Assembly: GCA_965212165.1 (NCBI GenBank)
Contig: OZ243096.1
Coordinates: 372,001 to 436,000, forward strand
DNA: 64,000 nucleotides
Source of the DNA: RHLJ01 sp965212165
GTDB lineage: Bacteria; Bacteroidota; Rhodothermia; Balneolales; Balneolaceae
Direction: 5' to 3'
Notes under the pieces: generated by a model
Seen by the model: only the letters and a program-made list of their open reading frames with translations
Told to the model about the DNA's origin: nothing
Databases searched by the model: none
Translations under genes and position numbers: made by a program
In this document: positions 10,326 to 18,970 of the stretch, one piece after another
How positions within the stretch are numbered: position 1 is the stretch's first letter
Layout of the letters: every line of letters starts with the position of its first letter

Positions 10326-10549
10326 CTCAAAGTATTTTTAAAAATTCGAATAGACTATAAAGATACAAATTCTTTTGGGCTTTGTCTTTCTTGGATTAAT
10401 CTTTTCATTTGGTACATCATTTCACTCAAGAATTTGGCTACGAATGCTTTTGAAAGTTTCTAAAACAAAAGTATAAATAGATGTTGATATGAAAATATTT
10501 TTGCCGTATTTTTTATGTCTTTCCAAAAAAGCAAATAAACGAGTTTATC

Positions 10550-10993
10550 GTGAATACCTTAAGTTTTAAAACATACTCAGCAAAACCTAGCGACATCGAG
10601 AAGAAGTGGGTTTTAGTTGATGCAGAAGATGTACCATTAGGTAGATTGAGTACTGTTGTTGCATCTATATTGAGAGGCAAAAACAAGCCCACATTTACAC
10701 CACACATGGATACTGGTGATAACGTTATCGTTATCAATTCAGAGAAAGTTAAATTGACTGGCGCGAAGATGACAGATAAAATGTACTTCCGTCACACTTT
10801 CTACCCAGGTGGTGAGCGCTTTACCAGTGCAGAAGATATGCTGGCAAAAGACCCAACATCATTAGTTACAAAAGCCGTTAAAGGAATGCTTCCGAAGAAC
10901 AAACTTGGTCGTCAATTATTGACCAACCTTCGAGTGTATGCAGGTCCTGTTCATGAACAATCGGCACAGAACCCTGAAACCATCGAGCTTTAA
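10550..10993 (+). CDS. rplM: 50S ribosomal protein L13
   Basis: 147 residues. Typical L13 features are KKWVLVDAEDVPLGRLST near residue 18, RGKNKPTFTPHMDTGD, and the C-terminal MLPKNKLGRQLLTNLRVYAG. The start is GTG at 10550; no strong Shine-Dalgarno sequence precedes it, as is usual for Bacteroidota-like genomes. L13 binds 23S rRNA early in large-subunit assembly. It is followed by rpsI after 3 bp, the conserved rplM-rpsI pair. Confidence 0.98.
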   Translation: MNTLSFKTYSAKPSDIEKKWVLVDAEDVPLGRLSTVVASILRGKNKPTFTPHMDTGDNVIVINSEKVKLTGAKMTDKMYFRHTFYPGGERFTSAEDMLAKDPTSLVTKAVKGMLPKNKLGRQLLTNLRVYAGPVHEQSAQNPETIEL

Positions 10994-10996
10994 TCA

Positions 10997-11383
10997 ATGG
11001 CACAAGCTAATTACATCGGACGTAGAAAGACCTCAACTGCTCGCTTATATATTAAGCCAGGTAAAGGTGAGATTCTTATCAACAAAACTTCTATTGAAGA
11101 ATATTTACCAGTAAAATCTATTCGTAATATCGCGTTACTTCCAATGCACGTTACTGAATTAGAAGGAAAATATGATATCAAAGTTACCGTTCGCGGTGGC
11201 GGAAAAGCTGGTCAAGCTGGCGCAATTTCACACGCTTTAGCACGCGCTATCGATGGTGAAAATGAAGATATGCACGACATTTTAAAAGGACACGGACTTC
11301 TCACAAGAGATTCAAGAATGGTTGAACGTAAAAAACCAGGTCAACCAAAAGCACGTAAGAAATTCCAGTTCTCTAAGCGTTAA
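10997..11383 (+). CDS. rpsI: 30S ribosomal protein S9
   Basis: 128 residues. The S9 signatures are GRRKTSTARLYIKPGKGEI at the start, GGGKAGQAGAISHALARAI in the middle, and the basic tail RKKPGQPKARKKFQFSKR that reaches the decoding P site. Co-transcribed with rplM. The 131-bp gap to rpsB is not empty; it contains the foldable leader described separately. Confidence 0.98.
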   Translation: MAQANYIGRRKTSTARLYIKPGKGEILINKTSIEEYLPVKSIRNIALLPMHVTELEGKYDIKVTVRGGGKAGQAGAISHALARAIDGENEDMHDILKGHGLLTRDSRMVERKKPGQPKARKKFQFSKR

Positions 11384-11407
11384 TATTTACGCTGTACAAT
11401 TTTAAAT

Positions 11408-11495
11408 CACACATGTGTGGTGACTCAAAGCCTGGTGTCTCGATAATAAGATCGGGATTGGTTTTTTGAGGCTGACCCACACAGCGGACAAACCT
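11408..11495 (+). ncRNA. Candidate structured mRNA leader of rpsB (possible S2 autoregulatory element)
   Basis: Between rpsI and rpsB the RNA can fold into one long stacked hairpin. Outer stem: TGTGTGG (11414-11420) with CCACACA (11477-11483). Middle stem: CTCAAAGCC (11424-11432) with GGTTTTTTGAG (11460-11470), allowing a 2-nt bulge and a G-U pair. Apical stem: TCTCGAT (11438-11444) with ATCGGGA (11451-11457) and a 6-nt loop. The 5' arm TGTGTGG can instead pair with the CACACA immediately upstream, giving a mutually exclusive small hairpin. No U-run follows, so it is not a simple terminator. Regulation of rpsB-tsf by S2 is known in other bacteria; that this fold does it here is inference. Confidence 0.5.
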
Positions 11496-11514
11496 AAACA
11501 TACATACTAATATA

Positions 11515-12423
11515 ATGCCACAAGCAGCATCTATTGAAAACCTGTTAAAATCAGGTGCACATTTCGGTCACTTAACCCGACGTTGGAATCCAAAAATGAA
11601 GGATTTTATCTTCATGCAACGTAATGGGATTCACATCATTGACCTCAAAAAAACTCAAAATTACTTACAAGAAGCACTCGATGAGATTCAAAAACTTTCT
11701 CGTGCTGGAAAAACCATCCTGTTTGTAGGTACAAAAAAACAATCTACCGACATCATCAAAACGGAAGCAATCCGTGCTGGTATGCCTTTTGTTACTCACA
11801 GATGGTTAGGCGGTATGCTTACCAACTTCTCTACTGTTCGTAAGAGTATCTCTCGAATGGAAGAAATTGAGCGTATGAAAACAGACGGTACGATGGATGA
11901 GCTCACTAAGAAAGAAGGTTTAATGCTTTCACGTGAGCAACAAAAATTAGAAGATACTTTAGGTGGTATCTCTAACATGAGTCGTATTCCTGGTGCAATC
12001 TTTGTTGTAGATATTATTAAAGAACACCTTGCTGTAAGTGAAGCTATCAAACTTCATATCCCAATTATCGCTATGGTTGATACTAATAGTGATCCTGATG
12101 TTCCAGATTTTATTATTCCTTGTAATGATGATTCTGCTAGAACAATTCAATTGATAAGCTCCCAAATTGCAGATGCTATCATTGAAGGTGCAGCTGAACG
12201 CGAAGCACACAATGAGGAAGAGTTACAAGAGCAAGTTGCTGCAGAAGCTAAAGGAGAATCTAAAAGTGATGATACTCCTGAAACAAAAACAAAACTTCGT
12301 TCTCGTAAAAAGAGACCAAGAACTGCTGAGCCTACATTAGAAGCTCAAGACGAAACTACTGCTGAACCAAAATCAGAAGCTAAAGAAAAAGCAGCTACTG
12401 AGACCAGCAAAGAAAAAGAATAA
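11515..12423 (+). CDS. rpsB: 30S ribosomal protein S2 with long charged C-terminal tail
   Basis: 302 residues. The core (about 1-228) is standard S2: LLKSGAHFGHLTRRWNPKM, FVGTKKQSTDII, HRWLGGMLTNFSTVR, and IPIIAMVDTNSDPD. The last 70 or so residues are a low-complexity Glu/Lys/Ala/Thr tail not needed for the fold, making it longer than the usual 230-260. S2 joins late in small-subunit assembly and recruits S1. tsf follows after 29 bp, the conserved rpsB-tsf operon. Confidence 0.97.
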   Translation: MPQAASIENLLKSGAHFGHLTRRWNPKMKDFIFMQRNGIHIIDLKKTQNYLQEALDEIQKLSRAGKTILFVGTKKQSTDIIKTEAIRAGMPFVTHRWLGGMLTNFSTVRKSISRMEEIERMKTDGTMDELTKKEGLMLSREQQKLEDTLGGISNMSRIPGAIFVVDIIKEHLAVSEAIKLHIPIIAMVDTNSDPDVPDFIIPCNDDSARTIQLISSQIADAIIEGAAEREAHNEEELQEQVAAEAKGESKSDDTPETKTKLRSRKKRPRTAEPTLEAQDETTAEPKSEAKEKAATETSKEKE

Positions 12424-12452
12424 TTTTAACCCTTTTTTAAACTAACTGAACA

Positions 12453-13286
12453 ATGAGCATTTCTGCTGCTGACGTTAAAAAACTAAGAGACATGACCGGT
12501 GCCGGCATGATGGATTGCAAAAAGGCACTCTCAGAAGCTAATGGCGATTTCGATCAAGCTGTTGATCTTCTACGTAAAAAAGGTCAAAAACTAGCTGATA
12601 AGCGCGCTGACCGTGAAGCTAAAGAAGGCTTGATCATTACTAGAATTAGTGATGATGCTAAAAAAGCTGCTACCATTGAAATTAACTGCGAAACTGATTT
12701 CGTAGCACGTAACGAAGATTTCCAAAACACTGCGGATAGTTTCCTAAACGCTGCGTTCGATAATAATATTGACAACGTTTCTGATCTTCTAGCTTTTGAA
12801 CTTAATGGAAAAACTATTGCTGATAAACTTCAGGAAATGACTGGGTTAATCGGCGAGAAAATTCAAATTAGTACTACTGTTTTAGCAACAACTGATGGAA
12901 CTCTCATCTCATACATCCATCCAGGCAACCAGCTTGGTGTTTTGGTAGAGTTTGATGGTGACCTTACCGATGCTGAAATTGGAAAAGATGTTGCAATGCA
13001 AGTTGCAGCAATGAAGCCAATTGCAGTTACTCAAGATGAAGTTGATGCTTCTGTAGTAGAAAAAGAACTTGAGATTGCTAAAGAGCAATTAATCAACGAA
13101 GGTAAACCTGCTGAAATCGCTGAAAAAGCTGCTGTTGGTAAACTTCGCAGATTCTATGAAGAACGTGTTCTTCTAAATCAAAAATTCGTAAAAGATAACA
13201 GCGTTACTGTTAAACAGTATCTCGAGCAAAACGGTGCCCCGTTAGCAAAGTCTTTTCATCGTATTCAATTAGGTGAAGACGCTTAA
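12453..13286 (+). CDS. tsf: Elongation factor Ts
   Basis: 277 residues. The N-terminal UBA-like module starts ISAADVKKLRDMTGAGMMDCKKAL, and the hallmark INCETDFVARNEDF, which displaces the nucleotide from EF-Tu, is near residue 75. Two core subdomains follow, ending FVKDNSVTVKQYLEQNG. EF-Ts is the guanine-nucleotide exchange factor for EF-Tu. It is the last gene of the rpsB operon; a strong terminator lies 19 bp after the stop. Confidence 0.98.
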   Translation: MSISAADVKKLRDMTGAGMMDCKKALSEANGDFDQAVDLLRKKGQKLADKRADREAKEGLIITRISDDAKKAATIEINCETDFVARNEDFQNTADSFLNAAFDNNIDNVSDLLAFELNGKTIADKLQEMTGLIGEKIQISTTVLATTDGTLISYIHPGNQLGVLVEFDGDLTDAEIGKDVAMQVAAMKPIAVTQDEVDASVVEKELEIAKEQLINEGKPAEIAEKAAVGKLRRFYEERVLLNQKFVKDNSVTVKQYLEQNGAPLAKSFHRIQLGEDA

Positions 13287-13304
13287 TTCTTTTTTTTATA
13301 CCTT

Positions 13305-13338
13305 AGGCTGTTTCGATTTTCGAAACAGCCTTTTTTTT
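13305..13338 (+). terminator. Rho-independent terminator after tsf
   Basis: A perfect 11-bp stem (AGGCTGTTTCG with CGAAACAGCCT) with loop ATTTT, followed by a run of T. It separates rpsB-tsf from pyrH. Confidence 0.96.
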
Positions 13339-13373
13339 GACCTTTATTTTTTTGAACCTCTAATAAATAGCTC

Positions 13374-14093
13374 GTGGCAAATAAGTACAAACGTGTTTTA
13401 CTAAAATTAAGTGGTGAAGCTCTTCTCGGGGAACAAGGACATGGAATTGATTCTAATATCCTATCACAATACGCTGAAGAAATAAAAGCAGTTCAAGAAC
13501 AAGGTGTTGAAGTGTCTATTGTGATTGGCGGAGGAAATATCTTTAGAGGTGTTGCTGGCGCTACTGCAGGAATGGACAGAGTGCAAGGTGATTATATGGG
13601 AATGCTTGCCACAATGATAAACAGCATGGCTTTGCAGGATGCACTTGAACAAAAATCAGTTAAAACTCGATTATTGAGCGCGATTAGAATGGAGGCCATA
13701 GCTGAGCCATTTATTCGTCGCCGAGCAGTTCGTCACCTCGAAAAAGGACGTGTTGTCATATTTGGTGCTGGTACTGGTAATCCATATTTCACAACTGATA
13801 CAGCTGGAGCTCTTCGCGCAATTGAAGTTGAAGCTGATGTTATTCTTAAAGGAACCCGAGTAGATGGGATTTTTGATTCTGATCCTGAGAAAAATCCTGA
13901 TGCCAAAAAATTTGATACTATTACCGGTGATGAAGTACTTCAGCGCAGATTGAACGTAATGGATTTAACAGCATTCACTCTTTGCCGTGAAAACGCCACT
14001 CCTATTGTTGTATTCAACATGAATGATAAAGGTACGTTTAAGAAGATTGTTTGTGATGGAGAGGATCTAGGAACTACAGTTGTTTGGGAGTAA
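13374..14093 (+). CDS. pyrH: Uridylate (UMP) kinase
   Basis: 239 residues of the amino-acid-kinase fold. Motifs are KRVLLKLSGEALLG at the N-terminus, VIGGGNIFRG for phosphate binding, GTGNPYFTTDTAG for the UMP site, and a C-terminal GTTV. PyrH phosphorylates UMP to UDP, is a hexamer and is essential for pyrimidine supply. The start is GTG at 13374. In many genomes pyrH-frr follow tsf directly; here a terminator and then a 660-bp repeat-filled gap break up this order. Confidence 0.97.
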   Translation: MANKYKRVLLKLSGEALLGEQGHGIDSNILSQYAEEIKAVQEQGVEVSIVIGGGNIFRGVAGATAGMDRVQGDYMGMLATMINSMALQDALEQKSVKTRLLSAIRMEAIAEPFIRRRAVRHLEKGRVVIFGAGTGNPYFTTDTAGALRAIEVEADVILKGTRVDGIFDSDPEKNPDAKKFDTITGDEVLQRRLNVMDLTAFTLCRENATPIVVFNMNDKGTFKKIVCDGEDLGTTVVWE

Positions 14094-14265
14094 GATTTAT
14101 CTACTTTGCTTTTTTTCTAATAAATAGAACATACTCACATACTAATTGAGCTCCTACTACATATTCATATTCCAAAGGATTACAATAAAACTCATTATTT
14201 AAACAAATCCTTTTCTTAAAATCCTGAAACGAGTTAAGGATATCGTGTTTCATGTTTATAATGCG

Positions 14266-14296
14266 AGCTTTTCATTAAGAATTAATCCTCACTTTT
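14266..14296. repeat. Left copy of a perfect 31-bp direct repeat
   Basis: This 31-bp sequence begins AGCTTTTCATTAAG and ends CCTCACTTTT. It recurs identically at 14667-14697, 401 bp further on. The two copies frame the hairpin mosaic between pyrH and frr. The 172 bp between the pyrH stop and this copy shows no gene or clear signal. Confidence 0.95.
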
Positions 14297-14301
14297 CAAC
14301 T

Positions 14302-14624
14302 GGTTCCGATGGTCTCCGTCGGAACCTTCTGCATTGTGGAATCAGTACAAACTACCGCTCCAACGCAGAGCATTGGAACGAGGTGTAAATAAAAGCTTGC
14401 AGCCTTTTCATAAGATCCTGAATCAAGTTCAGGATGACCCTTTTAACTTATTACCGAATAGAAATAGTTTTTAGAGAATAAACCATGTCCCTCTTTAGAG
14501 AGGGACGAGTCAAAACTTGTTTTGGCTCAGGGAGAGGACGAGGCAAGCTTGTTAATTCTTAGCCACCACCGTCCTCCCTCTGATTTCACACTAGCGTGAA
14601 ATCTGTCTCCCTCCAACGGGAGAC
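14302..14624. repeat. Mosaic of eight palindromes in the pyrH-frr gap
   Basis: Eight separate hairpins occur in 323 bp. (1) 14302-14326: 11-bp stem starting GGTTCCGATGG, 3-nt loop. (2) 14356-14380: imperfect, CGCTCCAACGC arm. (3) 14415-14435: ATCCTGAA/TTCAGGAT. (4) 14487-14506: GTCCCTCT/AGAGGGAC, loop TTAG. (5) 14507-14528: 9-bp stem with one wobble, loop CTTG. (6) 14534-14576: GAGGAC/GTCCTC, long loop. (7) 14582-14603: GATTTCAC/GTGAAATC. (8) 14605-14624: GTCTCCC/GGGAGAC. No open frame of note covers the region. The pattern is that of nested intergenic REP-like elements. Genome-wide copy number cannot be seen from one window. Confidence 0.85.
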
Positions 14625-14666
14625 AGTAGTAGCCTGACTTTGCTTTCAAAATTGAAATCTAAAACA

Positions 14667-14697
14667 AGCTTTTCATTAAGAATTAATCCTCACTTTT
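14667..14697. repeat. Right copy of the 31-bp direct repeat
   Basis: Identical over all 31 bases to 14266-14296, 59 bp before the frr start codon. It could mark a duplication or insertion that brought the hairpin mosaic into this gap. Confidence 0.95.
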
Positions 14698-14755
14698 AGT
14701 AACTTCACACAGTTGAAAAACAGCCTTAAATGCCTTTTAAACTAATTCAAAGAAT

Positions 14756-15325
14756 ATGATCGCCGACGTATTACAAGAAATTATTGACGAAGCTGATATG
14801 AAAATGGATGACGCTTTCCAATACCTTAAAAGTGAGTTCTCGCATATCCGAACTGGTAAAGCTAACCCAGCTTTAATTTCAGGAGTAAAAGTTGAGTATT
14901 ACGGTGCTCAAACACCTCTTCAGCAACTTGGAAATATCTCAGTACCTGAACCTCGATTGCTAATGATTGCTCCTTACGATAAATCAACTTTACCAGGAAT
15001 AGAAAAAGCAATTATGGCCGCTGGTCTTGGGCTGAACCCAATGAATGACGGTGATTTTATTCGTATTCCACTTCCACTACTTACTGAAGAACGTCGAAAA
15101 GAGTTAGTAAAAGTTGCGAAGGATAAAGCTGAACAAGCTAGAATTAGTATTAGAAATTCGAGACGCGACGCTAACGATAGCATCAAGAAAACAGTTGATT
15201 CTGAATCTCTTCCAGAAGATTCAAAATTTGAGGCTGAAGCAGAAGTTCAAACTGTAACTGATACTCACACAAAAGCAGTGGATGATTTACTGGCTCATAA
15301 AGAAACAGAAATTATGACAGTCTGA
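14756..15325 (+). CDS. frr: Ribosome recycling factor
   Basis: 189 residues, close to the usual 185. Domain II motif VEYYGAQTPLQQLGNISVPEPR lies near residue 45. The long-helix segment EERRKELVKVAKDKAEQARISIRNSRRDAND is typical. RRF, with EF-G, splits post-termination ribosomes. smc starts 15 bp after the stop, suggesting frr-smc co-transcription. Confidence 0.98.
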   Translation: MIADVLQEIIDEADMKMDDAFQYLKSEFSHIRTGKANPALISGVKVEYYGAQTPLQQLGNISVPEPRLLMIAPYDKSTLPGIEKAIMAAGLGLNPMNDGDFIRIPLPLLTEERRKELVKVAKDKAEQARISIRNSRRDANDSIKKTVDSESLPEDSKFEAEAEVQTVTDTHTKAVDDLLAHKETEIMTV

Positions 15326-15340
15326 TCCCTATTCTAACTA

Positions 15341-18300
15341 GTGTATATATCTGAACTTAATTTACAGGGATTCAAAAGCTTTGCTCACAAAACTAAAGTA
15401 AGTTTTGATAGTGGTATTACGTCTATTGTAGGGCCAAATGGCTGTGGAAAATCCAACATTGTTGATGCCCTGCGATGGGTTCTTGGTGAACAACGTCCCT
15501 CTCTCCTTCGCTCTTCTGCGATGAGTAACGTAATTTTTAATGGTACAGCAAAGAAGAAAGCCCTTGGAATGGCTGAAGTTTCTCTAACTTTTGTTAATGA
15601 TAAAGGGATTCTTCCAATCGAGTATAGTGAAGTTACCATTACACGGAGATTATACAGATCCGGAGATTCTGAATACCTCATCAACAATACTTCATGTCGA
15701 TTAAAAGACATTATGGAGTTGTTTATGGATACGGGTATGGGTTCAGACGCCTATTCTGTGATCGAGCTTAAGATGGTCGAAGAAATCCTTAACGATAAGA
15801 ATAATGATCGACGTCGTTTATTTGAAGAAGCTGCTGGTGTTACTCGCTATAAGGATCAGCGTAAAAAAACACTTCGGAAATTAGAAGAGACAAAGAAAGA
15901 TTTACAGCGTGTTGATGACTTATTAATTGAGTTGAGAAAAAAGGCACGCTCATTAGAAATTCAAGCTGAAAAAGCTGAGAAGGCAAAGAAATATCGCGAT
16001 GAACTTGAGATTTTAGATAAAGCGCTTACCCTTCATGATTTCAAAAAAATTCAGACGGAGTTAGAGCCGCTTCAAGAGCGTATTTCAAACGCTGAGAAAG
16101 AGAAAAAGGAGATTACAAAGAACGCTGACGAGCTAGAATCATCAGATGGAAAATCTCGTGCTCAATTACTTGAGAAAGAACGTCAACAAGCAGACGCTCA
16201 ACGTCAAGTAAGTCAACTTTATAATGCAATTCGAGAAGCTGATACCAATATTCGAATCACCAAAGAAAAAATTGAGAACGAAAAAAAGGTAATCTCAGAA
16301 TACAGTAAAGACATTCAGCAAGGCGAGATAGATTTAAAAGAATTAATGGATCTACTGAGTAATAGTAGAACAAGATTGGAATCGTTCGATGAAGATTTAG
16401 AGAAATCTGAACACATCCTTGAGGATTCTAAAAAGAAATATTCTCAGATTCAGCAACAATATAACCGAGAGCGACATGAGTTATATGAACTTGAAGTTCA
16501 ACTCAGTGCTACCAATAATGAACTCAATCAGCTTCAAACAAAACGTATCAAAATTGAATCTCGCTTAGAGAATACTGAAGGTGATTTACAGAGAATTAAT
16601 GATGAAATTGTAGACTTAAATGATGAAATCCACAATATAAATGTTGAACAAGGTACAACTGAAGGAAAGCTTGGTAGTCTTGTTGAAGAAAGAGATGAAC
16701 TTGAAAAAGGTTTAGAAACTTCTAGGGAAAAGCGGGAAGGGTTTGCTGAGAAACAAAATGAAATTAAGGACGAGTTAAGAACATTACACAGTAAACATTC
16801 TTCATTATTAAGTGAAATTCGTTTAATGAACGACCTAGCTAATTCAAACGAAGCTTTTCCAAATAGTGTAAAATATCTATTAGAAAATCATCGATTTGAC
16901 TTCAAGGAAATGACAACCGTTGCAGAGGTTTTCAACACCAACGAAAAACATGCTATTGCATTAGAGTCGGTATTAGGTGGTGCTCTTAATTTTGTAATTC
17001 TACCAACGCTTGATGAAGCTAAACAAGCGGCCGAAGCCCTGAAAAAAGCTAATAAAGGTAGAGCCACGTTTATTCCTTTAGATAAGCTTTCTGCAAAGTA
17101 TGATGTTGTAAACGGGGGATTATTCGATCACGTTAAAACAAAGACACAGTATTCGGCGCTTAAGCAGTTATTATTGGGAAATGTGCTTGTATTTGATTCT
17201 GTCGAAAATGCTTACAAAGGACTTAAGAAAACGAATGCTATCGGTGTCACCTATGATGGTGAAGTAATTAACAGAAATCGATTTTTTAAGAGCGGTAGTA
17301 AGAATAAGAATACTGGAGTAAGAGTTGGTTTACAAGATAAGATAGACCGCCTTGAGAAAGAAAAAGTAAGTGTACTTAAAGAGACTGATAAACTTAGTGA
17401 GTACCTGAAGCAGATTGTTGAGAAATATGAGAAGCTTGATATCGCGGCTCTAAGTAGTGGATTGAAAGAGAAAGAACAAGAAGTACGCCGACTTGAACAG
17501 CAACAACATAGTCTAAGCTCTAAAGTTCAAGTGTATCAGAAGAATATTACTGAGCTTGTGAACCGAAAAGATTATCTGAAGAGCAGTGAAGGCACTGCTC
17601 AAGATGAGCTCGACTCAATGCAACCCAAGCAAAAGGAATTACAGAAAAAACTTTCAGAACTTGATACGCTTCAAAACGATAAAAAAGAACTTCTTGAGTC
17701 ACTTGAGGAAGAACGTGCAATTGCTCAAAGTCGATACAACGATGCCCAACTAAAGCATCAAGACTTAAAGAATAAAGTTGATAATCATGAGCGGGATGTA
17801 AAGCGAGCAGAAACAGGAATTCAAAGCGTTCAGTCACGAATTGAAAACCGAACAAAGCTTACTGAACAGTCGAAAAAGAATATTACGGAATCTACTACCT
17901 ATGTTGAGCGTTTAGAGGAAGAACTTTCGGCTAATCAGGAATTGAAAGTAGAAGCAGATGAAGCTCTACAAAAAGCAGAAGATTCAGCTGCTAAACAGCG
18001 TGGTTCCATTAATGAGATTGAAAAAAATCTAAAGGAAATCCGAAGACAAAAAGAAGTGAATATGGAACTGGTTCATCACCTTTCCATGGCTAAAGAAAAA
18101 ATGGAAATGCAGGTTCAAGGACTTTCAGATCACATCTGGGAGACTTATGGTATTCTGATGAAACAGATTGAAGGTGCAGAAATGCCCGAGGACAAAAGCA
18201 CTGATGAAGTGAAACAACGAATCGGATGGCTTCGCCAAAAACTGAATGGAATTGGTGATGTAAACCCGCTTGCCATCGATGAATACAAAGAGGAAAAAGA

Positions 18301-18868
18301 GCGTCTCGATTTCTACGAAGAACAAATTGATGATCTCGATAAAGCTGAAAAACAACTTCTTGAAACAATTCATGAGATAAATACTACTGCAACTGAGCGT
18401 TTCAATGAAACTTTTGAGCAAATAAGAGTGAACTTCCAAAAAGTATTTAAAACCCTCTTCTTTGAGGATGATTATTGCGATCTCTTAATTGAAGATGATA
18501 GCGAAGATCCTTTAGAAGCTCGTATCGAAATTAAAGCTCAACCTCGTGGGAAACGACCTTCTGGAATTTCACAGCTTTCTGGTGGAGAAAAAACTCTAAC
18601 AGCTATCGCTCTTCTTTTTGCGATTTATTTAGTTAAACCTTCTCCATTCTGTGTATTGGATGAGGTAGATGCTCCTCTCGATGATGCCAATATTGAGCGC
18701 TTTGCAAAAATGATCAAGAATTTTAGTGCAGAGACTCAGTTCATCATTATCACTCATAACAAAAAAACGATGAGTAAAGCCGAAATGATGTATGGTGTTA
18801 CTATGCCAGAAACAGGTGTTAGTCGTTTGGTTGGCGTCAAAATGGATGAAGTGGAAGATGCTGCGTAA
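15341..18868 (+). CDS. smc: Chromosome segregation ATPase SMC
   Basis: 1175 residues in the full SMC layout. Head N-terminus has Walker A GPNGCGKS at about 31-38. A first coiled coil runs to about 500, the hinge to about 680 (SVKYLLENHRFDF, ALESVLGGALNFVIL, GRATFIPLDKL), then a second coiled coil. The C-terminal head has signature LSGGEKTLTAIALLFAIY near 1080 and Walker B CVLDEVDAPLDDAN. SMC loads near the origin and organises replicated chromosomes. The start is GTG at 15341. The ScpA/ScpB partners are not in the window. Confidence 0.98.
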   Translation: MYISELNLQGFKSFAHKTKVSFDSGITSIVGPNGCGKSNIVDALRWVLGEQRPSLLRSSAMSNVIFNGTAKKKALGMAEVSLTFVNDKGILPIEYSEVTITRRLYRSGDSEYLINNTSCRLKDIMELFMDTGMGSDAYSVIELKMVEEILNDKNNDRRRLFEEAAGVTRYKDQRKKTLRKLEETKKDLQRVDDLLIELRKKARSLEIQAEKAEKAKKYRDELEILDKALTLHDFKKIQTELEPLQERISNAEKEKKEITKNADELESSDGKSRAQLLEKERQQADAQRQVSQLYNAIREADTNIRITKEKIENEKKVISEYSKDIQQGEIDLKELMDLLSNSRTRLESFDEDLEKSEHILEDSKKKYSQIQQQYNRERHELYELEVQLSATNNELNQLQTKRIKIESRLENTEGDLQRINDEIVDLNDEIHNINVEQGTTEGKLGSLVEERDELEKGLETSREKREGFAEKQNEIKDELRTLHSKHSSLLSEIRLMNDLANSNEAFPNSVKYLLENHRFDFKEMTTVAEVFNTNEKHAIALESVLGGALNFVILPTLDEAKQAAEALKKANKGRATFIPLDKLSAKYDVVNGGLFDHVKTKTQYSALKQLLLGNVLVFDSVENAYKGLKKTNAIGVTYDGEVINRNRFFKSGSKNKNTGVRVGLQDKIDRLEKEKVSVLKETDKLSEYLKQIVEKYEKLDIAALSSGLKEKEQEVRRLEQQQHSLSSKVQVYQKNITELVNRKDYLKSSEGTAQDELDSMQPKQKELQKKLSELDTLQNDKKELLESLEEERAIAQSRYNDAQLKHQDLKNKVDNHERDVKRAETGIQSVQSRIENRTKLTEQSKKNITESTTYVERLEEELSANQELKVEADEALQKAEDSAAKQRGSINEIEKNLKEIRRQKEVNMELVHHLSMAKEKMEMQVQGLSDHIWETYGILMKQIEGAEMPEDKSTDEVKQRIGWLRQKLNGIGDVNPLAIDEYKEEKERLDFYEEQIDDLDKAEKQLLETIHEINTTATERFNETFEQIRVNFQKVFKTLFFEDDYCDLLIEDDSEDPLEARIEIKAQPRGKRPSGISQLSGGEKTLTAIALLFAIYLVKPSPFCVLDEVDAPLDDANIERFAKMIKNFSAETQFIIITHNKKTMSKAEMMYGVTMPETGVSRLVGVKMDEVEDAA

Positions 18869-18970
18869 TTTGTTCATGGATATATCGGATATTTAAAAAG
18901 ATCAACAATGTTAAAGAATCTGAAATTGAATGCAGTACAGACACCACTAACTATTAACCATTAACAAAAC

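Noticed and set aside
10326..10549. Promoter pair for acnA and rplM
   Set aside because: A TATCTTTA near-match lies on the minus strand, but no -33 element at the right distance could be found.
14094..14755. Possible CRISPR array or small RNA gene
   Set aside because: The palindromes differ from one another and there are no regularly spaced identical repeats; only one 31-bp pair repeats.
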